NCBI RefSeq assembly: GCF_016907275.1 | Contig: NZ_JAFBBP010000001.1 | Span: forward strand, 4,020,001-4,084,000 | Direction: 5' to 3' | From: Micromonospora luteifusca | GTDB taxonomy: Bacteria; Actinomycetota; Actinomycetes; Mycobacteriales; Micromonosporaceae | Length of the DNA stretch: 64,000 nt | Shown here: piece by piece, positions 11,218 through 19,547 of the stretch | Layout: each line of letters starts with the position of its first letter | Position numbering within the stretch: position 1 is the first letter of the stretch | Translations under genes and position numbers: made by a program | Notes under the pieces: generated by a model | Database searches by the model: none | The model's input: the letters and a program-made list of their open reading frames with translations, nothing else | What the model was told of the DNA's origin: nothing

Positions 11218-11256
11218 GTCGGGGTGTCCGTCTCCGTCTTGGGAGGACACCCCGAC
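11218..11256. terminator. Inverted repeat after the exporter operon
   Basis: Perfect 12-bp arms GTCGGGGTGTCC (11218-11229) and GGACACCCCGAC (11245-11256) with a 15-base loop. Flanking CCAG and CTGG extend the stem across short bulges. It suits termination of the exporter operon and perhaps of the convergent methyltransferase gene. Up to 11351 the rest is short imperfect repeats of a TGCCGG-(N)-GGGGTTCAG type with no gene seen. Confidence 0.55.
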
Positions 11257-11351
11257 ATCTGGGTTCGGGGCTGCCGGTGCATCTGCGGGGTTCAGCGCTG
11301 CCCGCGGTTCAGTGTCTGCCGGTGCGTCCCGGGGTCAGTGCCTGCCGGGGC

Positions 11352-12005
11352 TCAGCGCACCCTGGCGAGGGTCAGGCCGTCCGCGATCGGCAGCATCACC
11401 GGGTCCACCCGTACGTCGGCGAGGACATCGTCGTTGAAGGCGGCGATCGCGCGATCGTTGGCGTCCTGCGGAGCGATCACCCGGCCACCACGCAGCACGT
11501 TGTCGACGGCGATCACTCCGCCCGGCCGCATCCGGGGCACCAGCTCCGCCCAGTAGATCGGGTATCCGGTCTTGTCCGCGTCGATGAACGCGAAGTCCAG
11601 GTAACGCTCGTACGGCAGCTCCCGCAGCCTGTCCCCGGCCGGACCGATGCGCAGGTCGATCCGGTCCTGCACGCCGGCCCGTTCCCAGTAGCGCCGGGCG
11701 ATGCCGGTGAACTCCGCAGAGATGTCGAAGCAGGTCAGCCGCCCGCCCTCGGGCAACCCGCGGGCGATCGCCAGGGACGAGAGCCCGGTGAACGTGCCGA
11801 CCTCGACGGCCTGCCGCACGTCGAGCAGTCGGGTGAGGAACGTCAGAAAGGCAGCCTGCTCCGGGGCCACCTGCATGGTGGCGTGCTCCGGCAGCACCGA
11901 CCGGGTCTCGTCGGCCAAATCCCGGATGATCTCGTCCGGTGGGGAGCCGTGTGCGACCAGGTAGGCGTGCAGCTCGTCGGTGAGCGGGATCGACTTGGTG
12001 GTCAT
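11352..12005 (-). CDS. SAM-dependent O-methyltransferase (caffeoyl-CoA OMT-like)
   Basis: Small class I methyltransferase of 217 aa, of the group annotated as O-methyltransferase family 3. Seen: the SAM-binding motif AVEVGTFTGLSSLAIA (about residues 66-81), LTCFDISAEF, the metal-binding region FAFIDADKTGYPIYW, and GGVIAVDNVLRGG near the end. The substrate cannot be told. Its ATG overlaps the stop of maf (ATGA at 12002-12005), so the two are translated together. Some relatives methylate small phenolics, others have no known role. Confidence 0.88.
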   Translation of the reverse strand: MTTKSIPLTDELHAYLVAHGSPPDEIIRDLADETRSVLPEHATMQVAPEQAAFLTFLTRLLDVRQAVEVGTFTGLSSLAIARGLPEGGRLTCFDISAEFTGIARRYWERAGVQDRIDLRIGPAGDRLRELPYERYLDFAFIDADKTGYPIYWAELVPRMRPGGVIAVDNVLRGGRVIAPQDANDRAIAAFNDDVLADVRVDPVMLPIADGLTLARVR

Positions 12006-12670
12006 GACCGGACGTTACCGAGCGGCTCGACCGATTGGCCCCCGGGCGCGACCTTTGTCCACAGGTCGGTGATCCGTAGGTCGAGTTCGGCGAGGAGCCG
12101 ACGCAGTAGCGGCATCGACAGCCCGATCACCGTCCCCGGGTCACCCTCGATCCGCTCGACGAACGGCCCACCCAATCCGTCGATGGTGAACGCGCCGGCC
12201 ACCGCGAGCGGCTCACCGCTGGCCACGTACGCGGCGATCTCGTCGTCGCTGATGTCGGCGAAGTGGACGGTGGTCGAGGCGACCGCCTCCGCGCGCCGCC
12301 CGGCGGTAACGTCGATGAGGCAGTGCCCGCTGTGCAGAACGCCGCTGCGCCCCCGCATCCGCAGCCATCGCCGGGTCGCGTCGGCCGGGTCCGCTGGCTT
12401 GCCGAGGATCTCCCCGTCGAACGCGAGCACCGAGTCGCAGCCGATCACCAGCGTCCGCTGGCCGGCGCCCGGGCTCAGCCGGGTCAACACCGCCTGTGCC
12501 TTGAGCCGAGCCAACTCCAGGCACAACTCCTCGGCCCGTTCGGTCACCACCAACGATTCGTCCACCCCGCTGACCAGCACATCCGGCTCAATCCCTGCGG
12601 CCAGGAGAGACTTGCGACGGGCAGGGCTCGCAGAGGCGAGCACGAGGCGGAGCGGCAAAGTTTCAGACAC
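12002..12670 (-). CDS. maf: Maf-like nucleotide pyrophosphatase
   Basis: Maf proteins hydrolyse non-canonical or excess nucleoside triphosphates (house-cleaning) and influence septation. 222 aa. Seen: LVLASASPARRKSLL at the start, VIGCDSVLAFDGEILGKP, HSGHCLIDV and a C-terminal GLGGPFVERIEGDPGTVIGLSMPLL, all family hallmarks. Start at GTG 12670: a -10 box TAACGT (12683-12678) ends seven bases upstream, so it is probably leaderless; the longer frame to 12910 runs through a repeat. In M. tuberculosis maf follows accE5 directly; here about 3.3 kb including a mycosin unit separates them. Confidence 0.92.
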   Translation of the reverse strand: MSETLPLRLVLASASPARRKSLLAAGIEPDVLVSGVDESLVVTERAEELCLELARLKAQAVLTRLSPGAGQRTLVIGCDSVLAFDGEILGKPADPADATRRWLRMRGRSGVLHSGHCLIDVTAGRRAEAVASTTVHFADISDDEIAAYVASGEPLAVAGAFTIDGLGGPFVERIEGDPGTVIGLSMPLLRRLLAELDLRITDLWTKVAPGGQSVEPLGNVRS

Positions 12671-12729
12671 CCACTCGACGTTACCGGCTCCCACCCCGCA
12701 CAACCTCCCGCCACAAGTGCCCAACAGCC

Positions 12730-12808
12730 TTGATCCACTCCATATCGCCGACATTGGCCTATCCAGCACGGTTCGACCCCGCAATATCGCCGATATGGAG
12801 CCGATCAA
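12730..12808. repeat. Palindromic intergenic repeat (CCATATCG type)
   Basis: Two 27-base arms in inverted orientation at 12730-12756 and 12782-12808, both starting TTGATC when read inward and sharing TCCATATCG, with about five mismatches and a 25-base loop. Resembles dispersed palindromes of Micromonosporaceae. It separates the mycosin stop from the maf promoter. A second hairpin-like stretch is not evident in the remaining gap. Confidence 0.65.
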
Positions 12809-12928
12809 CCCGCCGATCGACCCAATCCCCACCCTGATCGACCCGTTCCGCCGAAGTGGGGGTGTCCCACCGCACCAGACGCCGCCAAACCAAGGCGCCG
12901 AGCCCAGCACCGCCGGGCCGCTGGCCGA

Positions 12929-14095
12929 TCAGCGACTAATCCGGGGCGGCGGATCATCGCCGCGCCGACGCCGCCGGGCCACCACCGCCCATCCGACCCC
13001 GGCAGCCAAGATCACCCCAAGGGTGGCCAGGCCACGCACCGTCGCACCACCGCCCTCATCACCCGGCAGAGCACCAGCCGTCGTCGTCGAGCCAGCACCA
13101 GCCGGCGCGCTCACAGACTCAAACCCCAGCGGCGGTACGTCCGCCGTCAGCGCCGCCACAAGATCGATCACGCCATAGCCGTACTCGTCGTCACGCCCAG
13201 GCGCGCCCTTGTCGACCGCGGTTGCCGTGAGTCGGTGCGCCACCTCCCGCGCCGGCAGATACGGATACTTGGACCGAATCAACGCCGCCGCCCCCGCCAC
13301 GATCGCCGTAGCGCTCGATGTGCCAGTGCCCTTCGAGTACTTGCCGTCATAGCTGGTGCTGTAAATGTCGACAGCGGGAGCGACCACATCGATCTTCGGT
13401 CCGGTCACGGAGACAGCAGCGTGTAGCCCATCGCGACCGACACCACCAACGGCGATCACGCCTTCTTCGCTAGCCGGATATCCAACCGACCCATGAGGCG
13501 CATTGCCTACGGCTGCCACAACGATAATGTTCGCGGCGAGTGCAGCGCGGACGGCCCGGATGAGACGTGGAGTCGATGCGCCCCCGCTTGAAATGCTGAT
13601 TACTTGGGCTCGGCTAGTTATCGCGTACTCGAGAGCTGTGGCGAGATCATCGGCGTCGCCGAAATTATCATCCGCAGCGGCCTTTATCGGAAGAATCTTG
13701 GATTTAGGTGCAATGCCAAGCGCGCCTGAACTCCCGCCCCTGCCATGCGCCGCGATTAGCCCTGCCATGCTCGTGCCGTGACTGTTCAGGTCATTTTGGC
13801 CATTCCCCGAGCCGTCCGGTACGGTATCGATGCCCTGGAGTAGGTTATTGACGAGGTCGGGGTGGGGGTCTACGCCGGTGTCGGGTACTGCGACGATGAC
13901 CGCGTCGCCCTGGCTAATCGCTTGCGCTTGCGAAACATTTAGGTAGCGAAGGTGCCACTGGTCGCCCCGAATGCGTTCAGCCTCATCGGACCACAGGGTG
14001 CTGTAGGTGGAAGGTGGGTGGCCGCCTTCTGTTAGCCCAGTTACCGCAAACGGCAAGATCAAAGCGATTAGTGCGGCGGGGGCAATGAATGCCAT
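12929..14095 (-). CDS. mycP: Mycosin (S8 subtilisin-like, type VII secretion-associated)
   Basis: Membrane-anchored serine protease of the MycP family, 388 aa, normally a partner of ESX/type VII secretion machines. Seen: an N-terminal signal segment (about residues 3-20), the catalytic triad Asp72 (VPDTGVD), His106 (NSHGTSM) and Ser260 (GTSSA), a Gly/Ala linker, and a C-terminal membrane helix (about 350-372) before an Arg-rich tail. Its ATG overlaps the stop of the upstream gene (TAATG). Middle and 5' parts use many ATT, AAT and TTT codons, unlike the neighbours, which suggests transfer. No EccB, C, D or E gene is in the window. Confidence 0.88.
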   Translation of the reverse strand: MAFIAPAALIALILPFAVTGLTEGGHPPSTYSTLWSDEAERIRGDQWHLRYLNVSQAQAISQGDAVIVAVPDTGVDPHPDLVNNLLQGIDTVPDGSGNGQNDLNSHGTSMAGLIAAHGRGGSSGALGIAPKSKILPIKAAADDNFGDADDLATALEYAITSRAQVISISSGGASTPRLIRAVRAALAANIIVVAAVGNAPHGSVGYPASEEGVIAVGGVGRDGLHAAVSVTGPKIDVVAPAVDIYSTSYDGKYSKGTGTSSATAIVAGAAALIRSKYPYLPAREVAHRLTATAVDKGAPGRDDEYGYGVIDLVAALTADVPPLGFESVSAPAGAGSTTTAGALPGDEGGGATVRGLATLGVILAAGVGWAVVARRRRRGDDPPPRISR

Positions 14096-15471
14096 TACCG
14101 CGTGAAGCCGATTGCCGGGCCGGGGTCAATGGGACCCTCGTCGTCAGGTGGGCGAACCACTGGTGCTACACCCTTCTCCGTTTCCCATGGGTTATCGGGG
14201 TCCCAGTGTGGTGAACTGCTCCCTGGCTGCCTGCGCCCGCTCGGCCGGACGGTGGTCGGCTGTGCACCGGCAGGACTCGCCAGCCCGGGGGCGCCGCCCA
14301 ATGGCGGGATGCTTTGTGACACTGAGAAGCCGCGACCAGCGCCAGGTCGAGAACCCGCTCCTCCGCTAGGGGCCGTACCAGCTCCGCCACCCCCAATAAC
14401 GCCGCCGATCGGGTTGACGCGCCGGGGTGAGGTCGGTCCTGCGCCGGGCTGCCCCAGACCGATTCCTGGTGGGCCCCCGATGAGGCCTCCCGGTGGCAGG
14501 GGCCGGGAGGAAGCCGATGGTTTCAGGCGTTGGGCTTGTTCCTTCGAGTTGCCGTTGGGCGCGTTAACTGGGCCTGCCTGGGTGCGGGGCGACAACTCTC
14601 CTATCGGACGGATAGGAATGTCGGATGGCATGCCTATAGGGGCGCCGGCTGTTAAGGGAGTTGTCAACCCGGGCGGGTTTGGGTTGGCGGTGGCCGGTGT
14701 TGAGGCTGAACCAATTCCACCCAAGACCGGTCCGACTCCAGGAGCATGGACGGGCATTGGGCTTACAGAAGCTGGCTTTGGCGAGTGAAGCGGGGAGACC
14801 GCCGGTGCCATCGGTACTGCAACGATCGGAGGTATGAGCGGGCTCTGGGTGCTCGTTCCGTAGACGTCCGGGTCATTCGGCTGATAGCCGGCCCGACGAG
14901 GCGGTGGTGGTGGTTTTTGGAGGGTTGCTTGGGCTTGCTGGAGTTCGCTGCTGAGGTTGAACATCGCGGCCCGTGCCTGCACATTCAGCCGTTCCAGCTC
15001 CGCGTCGGTAACGGGCGCCTCGGTGACCCGGTTGCCCATCACCGCTTTCGGATCGGCGGCCATCGACTCGTACGCCTGCTTTTGTTGGAACTTGGTCGCG
15101 TACTCCTCATGGATCTTGCGGAGTGCGGCGCGGGTGGTGCCGATGGCCTGGGTGGCGGCGGAGAGCGCGGTGTAGTTCGCGGCGGCGGCGTTGTGGGTGC
15201 GCTGCACCTTGTCGATCAGCTCGTCGAGTTCGGCGAGGTACGTGCTGGAGGCGGCGCTGGTTTCGGGCGGCCAGGCCTCGGCGAGTCCGCGTCGGTATTC
15301 CTGGAGGCGGCTGAGGTGGGTTTGCGCCAGGTCGCAGACCTTGCGCCAGCCGGCGACCTGCTTCCAGTGGTTGGCGGTGTCGTGGTCCTGCAGGCAGGCC
15401 CACATGCTGTTGACGTCCATCAGTTGCCAGTCGGTGAGGCCGGATGTGCGGCCGGTGCCCCGTTCGATCAC
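14095..15471 (-). CDS. Proline-rich protein with helical N-domain, mycosin operon
   Basis: 458 aa, not matched to a named family with confidence. The first 190 residues or so are helical and carry regularly spaced Trp and Leu (QVAGWRKVC, YRRGLAEAWPP), compatible with a WXG/PPE-like helical substrate domain. From about residue 200 the chain is Pro/Gly-rich and low complexity (PPPPPRRAGYQP, PPGGLIGGPPG), ending in a DEG-rich tail. GTG 15471 overlaps the previous stop (GTGA), and its own stop overlaps mycP, so it is the middle gene of a tight operon. It could be a secreted type VII substrate or a chaperone; that is inference. GC is lower in the 3' half. Confidence 0.7.
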   Translation of the reverse strand: MIERGTGRTSGLTDWQLMDVNSMWACLQDHDTANHWKQVAGWRKVCDLAQTHLSRLQEYRRGLAEAWPPETSAASSTYLAELDELIDKVQRTHNAAAANYTALSAATQAIGTTRAALRKIHEEYATKFQQKQAYESMAADPKAVMGNRVTEAPVTDAELERLNVQARAAMFNLSSELQQAQATLQKPPPPPRRAGYQPNDPDVYGTSTQSPLIPPIVAVPMAPAVSPLHSPKPASVSPMPVHAPGVGPVLGGIGSASTPATANPNPPGLTTPLTAGAPIGMPSDIPIRPIGELSPRTQAGPVNAPNGNSKEQAQRLKPSASSRPLPPGGLIGGPPGIGLGQPGAGPTSPRRVNPIGGVIGGGGAGTAPSGGAGSRPGAGRGFSVSQSIPPLGGAPGLASPAGAQPTTVRPSGRRQPGSSSPHWDPDNPWETEKGVAPVVRPPDDEGPIDPGPAIGFTR

Positions 15472-15926
15472 GGCAGCATCACCGGCTTGTCGGCGTCGGG
15501 GCTGGTCGGGTCGGTCAGCATCGGCGTCGGGCCGCCGGGCAGCATGGTTGTCGGGTCGGCGAGGGCCTGACGCACGTCTACCACTCGCGCGGCGGTGAAG
15601 GCGTCGCTGTCGGCGTATCGGGTGGCGACCTGATCGGCGGCGGCGGCCAGGTGGCCGGTGGCGCCACGGACGGCGTACACCATGTCGGCGGTGGCCTGCT
15701 GCGTCTCGTGGTGCGCGTGCAGGAAGGTGACCAGCTCGATGAAGGCGTCGCACGGGTTGGGCAGCTTGGCGGACATGTCTTCGGCGATGTACGACAGGTG
15801 CGGCGCATAGTTGCTCTCGACCTCGGCGGCGAGCCGGTCGGCGAACTCTCTGAGCTGGCTGATGTCGGCCTCGATGCCGCCGTAGCCGCGCAACCAGGGT
15901 GCTGGCCGGTCCTCTTCGGGGATCAT
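15468..15926 (-). CDS. Small helical protein, first gene of the mycosin operon
   Basis: 152 aa, unrecognised. Seen: an all-helical stretch (ISQLREFADRLAAEVES, FIELVTFLHAHHETQQAT) then a short Pro/Thr tail. Size and composition resemble ESX-type helical-hairpin proteins, but there is no WXG and no clear C-terminal YxxxD/E signal. ATG 15926 follows a good ribosome binding site (GGGAGG, four bases away). It starts 91 bases after the accE stop on the same strand and its stop overlaps the next start (GTGA). Possibly a dedicated ESX-like partner of the proline-rich protein. Confidence 0.65.
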   Translation of the reverse strand: MIPEEDRPAPWLRGYGGIEADISQLREFADRLAAEVESNYAPHLSYIAEDMSAKLPNPCDAFIELVTFLHAHHETQQATADMVYAVRGATGHLAAAADQVATRYADSDAFTAARVVDVRQALADPTTMLPGGPTPMLTDPTSPDADKPVMLP

Positions 15927-16017
15927 CGATCCTCCCTACCTGTCACGGCACCGTTTCCCTGAGTGAGGGTAACGGCTACACGTGGCCCTGGCAGCCCCCG
16001 CACGGCGGCGGGTCGCG

Positions 16018-16212
16018 TCAGCGGGGCAGGCTGGCGGTGCGCCATCCACCACGGCTGGCCGGCCGACCGCTGCGCGCCCAGTTGGACGGGGCTGCCGGCG
16101 CGGGAGCGGAGGCCGGGCGGGACCGGACGACGATCGCCCCCACCAGGGCGGCCAGTTCCTCGGCGGTGGGCACGCCGCGAACGACCCGGAACAGCGGCTC
16201 TTCGGCAGACAT
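16018..16212 (-). CDS. accE: Acyl-CoA carboxylase epsilon subunit
   Basis: 64 aa. In actinobacteria the epsilon subunit stimulates the alpha-beta acyl-CoA carboxylase complex. Seen: the family core PLFRVVRGVPTAEELAALVG at residues 6-25, an Ala/Pro-rich linker, and a short basic C-terminus with W and R typical of accE. In relatives it directly follows accD5/pccB; here it lies 7.2 kb from pccB and 7.5 kb from accA3, next to the mycosin operon. Too short for many gene callers, so easily missed. The gap 16213-16302 to the kinase is a divergent promoter region. Confidence 0.82.
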   Translation of the reverse strand: MSAEEPLFRVVRGVPTAEELAALVGAIVVRSRPASAPAPAAPSNWARSGRPASRGGWRTASLPR

Positions 16213-16302
16213 GCCGCCAGGGTACGCGGCGCGAAGTTACGCGAAGCGCACAGTGGCGTGCCGGCGGTGTGAGCGTCAGCGGGTCCGGGTACCGTCTCAG
16301 CG

Positions 16303-18294
16303 ATGTCGAATGCGCTTCCCCAACTTGTCGCTGACCGATACCGGCTCCTGTCGCCGCTCGGCCAGGGCGGCATGGGCCGGGTGTGGAAGGCGCGCGACGA
16401 GGTGCTGCACCGGGACGTGGCCATCAAGGAATTGGTGCCACCACCCGGCCTCACCGACGAGGAGCGCCGCGAGATGCGCGAGCGCTCGTTGCGGGAGGCC
16501 AGGGCCATTGCCCGGCTGAACCACGCCAATGTGGTCCGCATCTTCGATGTGCTGCGCACCGACGGCGATCCGTGGATCGTCATGGAGTACGTGGCGTCGA
16601 AGTCGTTGCAGGACACTCTTGCCGAAGATGGACCCGTGTCGGTGGCCCGCACAGTGGAGATCGGCCTCGGTGTGCTGGGTGCGCTCAGTGCCGCGCACAA
16701 GGCGGGTGTCATGCACCGCGACGTGAAGCCCGGCAATGTGCTGCTGGGCGAGGACGGCCGGGTGGTCCTGACCGATTTCGGTCTCGCCACGATCCCGGGC
16801 GACCCGAACGTGACCCGAACCGGAATGGTGCTGGGCTCACCCGCGTACATCTCGCCGGAGCGGGCCCGCGACGGCACCGCCGGCCCGGAGGCGGACCTGT
16901 GGTCGTTGGGCGCGACGCTCTACGCGGCGGTCGAGGGCAAGTCGCCCTACGCCCGGCCGTCGGCGATCGGCACCCTCGCGGCGCTGGCGACTGAGCCGAT
17001 TCCGCCGCCGAAGAACGCCGGTCCACTCAAGGCCGTGCTCAACGGCCTGCTGCGTAAGGATCCGAACGAGCGGATCACCGCCGAGGTGGCGGAGCGCCTG
17101 CTGCGCCGCGCCGCAGGCAAGCGTGCGCGCGGGATCTCGCTGCTGGATGGCGTACGCCGGCCGGGGCCGAACGGCCCGCGCGAGCCGCGCCCGCCGTTGG
17201 TGCCGGCGCCGCGACCGGCCGAGAGTGTCGACCGGCCGGTGTCGCCGCCGCCGGCCGCCGCCGCGACCTCGGTTGCCGCTGCTGCGGGCCCCGCCGCCGA
17301 TGCCACGCCGACGGCCGTCGTCGGATCCGGTGCGGACGCCGACCCGACCGCGGCGGTGCCGGCCGAGCCGACCGCGACGATCGACCGTCCGTCCGATGCC
17401 GAGCCGACCGCGAAGGTCACGGCCGCACCCGACACGAGCGGCGACGGTACGACGAACGTCGACGACGGTCCGGCGGACGCCGAGGACGAGCCGACGATCG
17501 TCGACGGCCCGCCGGTGGCTCCGGAGCAGCGCAAGCCGACGACGCCGACGTCGCTCATGCCGCCGGTGGGTCCGGCCGGGCGTGCGCCGGTTCCGCCATC
17601 GGACGGTACGAAGCCGAGCAACACCCGACGCAACGTGCTGATCGGGGCCCTGGTCGCGCTGCTGCTGATCGGCCTCGTCGTGGTCGTGCCGATGCTGACG
17701 AAGGGCGACGACAAGAGCCCGCAGGCCGGCCCGACCGGGGCTGCCCCGACCTCTGCGTCCGCGCCGACGTCCGCTCCGGCGGCACCCCCGCCCACCACGG
17801 GTGCCCCCAGCCCGACGACCTCACCCACGCCCTCGGTCGACCCGAACGCGCTTCCGGCGGGTTGGAAGCTGCACCAGGACCCGGCTGGCTTCGCCCTGCC
17901 GATCCCCGACGGTTGGGTGCGTCGCAGCGCCGGCCGCGACACCGTCGTCTTCGACGAGTCCAACGGCCCGGGTGAGCTGCTCGTGCAGTGGACCAGCACG
18001 CCGAAGAAGGACGCCTACGCCGACTGGAAGAGCATCGAGGGCGACCGCAAGAACGAAGTCAACAACTACCAGTACCTCAGCATCGAGCGCTGCAATGTCG
18101 GGCGGACCTGCGCGGACTGGGAGTGGCTGGAGACCCGGGACGGGCAGCGGATCCACGTCCGTAACCGTGGGTTCGTGACCGCCAGCAACCGCGGCTACGC
18201 CCTGCGGTGGGAGATCGCGGAGAAGGACTGGCAGGCCAACCTGCCGAACTTCGACCGCATCGCCAAGGGTTTCGTGCCCGACCGCAAGGACTGA
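16303..18294 (+). CDS. Receptor Ser/Thr protein kinase (PknB-like)
   Basis: 663 aa membrane kinase. Seen: glycine loop LGQGGMGRVWKA, Lys in DVAIKELV, catalytic loop HRDVKPGN (about residue 139), DFG in LTDFGLA, and SPAYISPERA in the activation segment; the kinase domain ends near residue 260. A Pro/Ala/Thr/Asp-rich juxtamembrane stretch of about 170 residues follows, one membrane helix at about 444-465, a Thr/Pro linker and an extracellular domain (about 520-663) with two Cys. No PASTA repeats. A -10 box TACCGT (16290-16295) is seven bases before ATG, so it is probably leaderless. The ligand is unknown. Confidence 0.92.
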   Translation: MSNALPQLVADRYRLLSPLGQGGMGRVWKARDEVLHRDVAIKELVPPPGLTDEERREMRERSLREARAIARLNHANVVRIFDVLRTDGDPWIVMEYVASKSLQDTLAEDGPVSVARTVEIGLGVLGALSAAHKAGVMHRDVKPGNVLLGEDGRVVLTDFGLATIPGDPNVTRTGMVLGSPAYISPERARDGTAGPEADLWSLGATLYAAVEGKSPYARPSAIGTLAALATEPIPPPKNAGPLKAVLNGLLRKDPNERITAEVAERLLRRAAGKRARGISLLDGVRRPGPNGPREPRPPLVPAPRPAESVDRPVSPPPAAAATSVAAAAGPAADATPTAVVGSGADADPTAAVPAEPTATIDRPSDAEPTAKVTAAPDTSGDGTTNVDDGPADAEDEPTIVDGPPVAPEQRKPTTPTSLMPPVGPAGRAPVPPSDGTKPSNTRRNVLIGALVALLLIGLVVVVPMLTKGDDKSPQAGPTGAAPTSASAPTSAPAAPPPTTGAPSPTTSPTPSVDPNALPAGWKLHQDPAGFALPIPDGWVRRSAGRDTVVFDESNGPGELLVQWTSTPKKDAYADWKSIEGDRKNEVNNYQYLSIERCNVGRTCADWEWLETRDGQRIHVRNRGFVTASNRGYALRWEIAEKDWQANLPNFDRIAKGFVPDRKD

Positions 18295-18309
18295 AACTGA
18301 TTCGCATGA

Positions 18310-18350
18310 CCCTCCGTCGTCCTGGGTAATTGACCTTCGACGACGGAGGG
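18310..18350 (+). promoter_or_regulatory. 12-bp hairpin overlapping a ribosome binding site
   Basis: Perfect arms CCCTCCGTCGTC (18310-18321) and GACGACGGAGGG (18339-18350) with a 17-base loop, starting 15 bases after the kinase stop. The 3' arm contains the GGAGGG that continues as GGAGGGAGG ahead of the ATG at 18360. It can end the kinase transcript and also hide the Shine-Dalgarno sequence of the next gene in read-through RNA. Confidence 0.6.
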
Positions 18351-18359
18351 AGGCACGAC

Positions 18360-18587
18360 ATGGGTTACCGACGGAGGGACACTCGACCCCGACTGGCACT
18401 GTGGATGCTCGTCGCGTTCGGCGACGCGATCCTGCTGCTGGTCAGCGTGGGGATGCCGGTGCTCATCGCACTGCTCAGCGTCGTGATCGTTGCCGGCTTC
18501 GGGGTGGCTGCCTGGCGGCTCACCCACCGGGCCGCTCTGGCTCGTGAGGAAGCCGCGGTCCCGGTTCTGGGCCGACGGAGGGCTTGA
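18360..18587 (+). CDS. Small two-helix membrane protein
   Basis: 75 aa, unrecognised. Seen: a basic N-terminus (MGYRRRDTRPR), two hydrophobic segments at about residues 12-33 and 35-55, and an Ala/Glu/Arg tail. ATG 18360 is preceded by a very strong ribosome binding site GGAGGGAGG, whose 5' part pairs in a hairpin. It lies just downstream of the Ser/Thr kinase and may be cotranscribed by read-through. It could be a small accessory of the kinase; there is no direct evidence. Confidence 0.6.
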   Translation: MGYRRRDTRPRLALWMLVAFGDAILLLVSVGMPVLIALLSVVIVAGFGVAAWRLTHRAALAREEAAVPVLGRRRA

Positions 18588-18603
18588 CCCGTACCCGATG
18601 GTG

Positions 18604-18660
18604 TGGCGGCAGCCGGACCGATTGTCGACCGTGTGGTGACCGTCGATCCCGCTGCCGCCA
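18604..18660. terminator. Inverted repeat between convergent genes
   Basis: Ten-base arms TGGCGGCAGC (18604-18613) and GCTGCCGCCA (18651-18660) around a 37-base loop that can fold further (GACCG and CGGTC-like pieces). It lies between the small membrane protein gene and the convergent muramidase gene. Confidence 0.35.
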
Positions 18661-18669
18661 ACGGCCCGA

Positions 18670-19422
18670 TCAGGTGTTGTTGGCCAAGGCGATCAGGCGG
18701 CTCCGGTCGCCGTTCCAGTAGTTGCGGTCCACGTTGCCGCTGATCCCGGAGACGACGCCGGTGCTGGTGTACTGCCAGAAGCTCCACACCGAAGCGCCGG
18801 CCGGTAGGGCGCCGGGCGCGCTCGCCCAGCGGGCCAGCCAGAGCGGGTGGTTCGCCCACGGGCCGGTCCAGCTGCCGGTGCACTGGTTCCACCAGCTCGT
18901 GGTGGTGTAGATGACGGCGTACCGGCCGGTGCGGGAGCGGTACGTGTTGAGGAAGTCCTGCACCCAGTTGCGCATCCCCGTGGTGCTGAGCCCGTAGCAG
19001 TAGCCGCCGCTGTACGGGTTGGCCTCGATGTCCAACGCGGCCGGCAGGGTGCGGCTGTCCGCCGACCAGGCGCCGCCGTTGGAGGCCAGGTAGTTGGCCT
19101 GGGTCGAGCCGGCGGAGATGTTCGGCCGGGCGAAGTGGTACGCCCCGCGGATCACCCCGGCGTTGTACGAGTTGACGTAGTTGGCGTTGAAGTTCGGGTC
19201 CTTGTAGGTGGTGCCCTCGGTTGCCTTGATGAAGGCGAACTGAATGCCCGCGTTGCGGACGCTGGTCCAGTTGATGGTGCCCTGGTAGCGGGACACGTCG
19301 ATGCCGGGTGTGGTGGCTGCGGCCGCCGGTCCGGCGGTCGCGACCAGGGCCGCCGCCGCGGTGGCGAGGACGGTGAGGCCGGCCGCGAGCGCGCGGCGCA
19401 GCGATGACGAGGTACGGGCCAT
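18670..19422 (-). CDS. Secreted GH25 muramidase (lysozyme)
   Basis: 250 aa peptidoglycan hydrolase that cuts the MurNAc-GlcNAc bond. Seen: a signal peptide (about residues 1-36, ending PAAAA), then the GH25 barrel with GIDVSRYQGTINW, FAFIKATEGTTYKDPNF, the catalytic DIE motif (ALDIEANPY) and YTTTSWWNQCTG; it ends in FWQYTSTG and DRNYWNG. The length equals one catalytic domain with no binding module. ATG 19422 has GGAGG seven bases upstream; the in-frame ATG at 19458 is upstream of that site. Monocistronic. Confidence 0.92.
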   Translation of the reverse strand: MARTSSSLRRALAAGLTVLATAAAALVATAGPAAAATTPGIDVSRYQGTINWTSVRNAGIQFAFIKATEGTTYKDPNFNANYVNSYNAGVIRGAYHFARPNISAGSTQANYLASNGGAWSADSRTLPAALDIEANPYSGGYCYGLSTTGMRNWVQDFLNTYRSRTGRYAVIYTTTSWWNQCTGSWTGPWANHPLWLARWASAPGALPAGASVWSFWQYTSTGVVSGISGNVDRNYWNGDRSRLIALANNT

Positions 19423-19547
19423 GAATGCCTCCAAGGACGTCGCTCTATCGACATCCATCTTTGGAGGTAAGTGCCCTAGATCGCAAGGTGCATTGAAAAA
19501 AGCTTCATCGACGGGGCGTGGAAGACCGCCGGCCGGAGCGGGATGGA

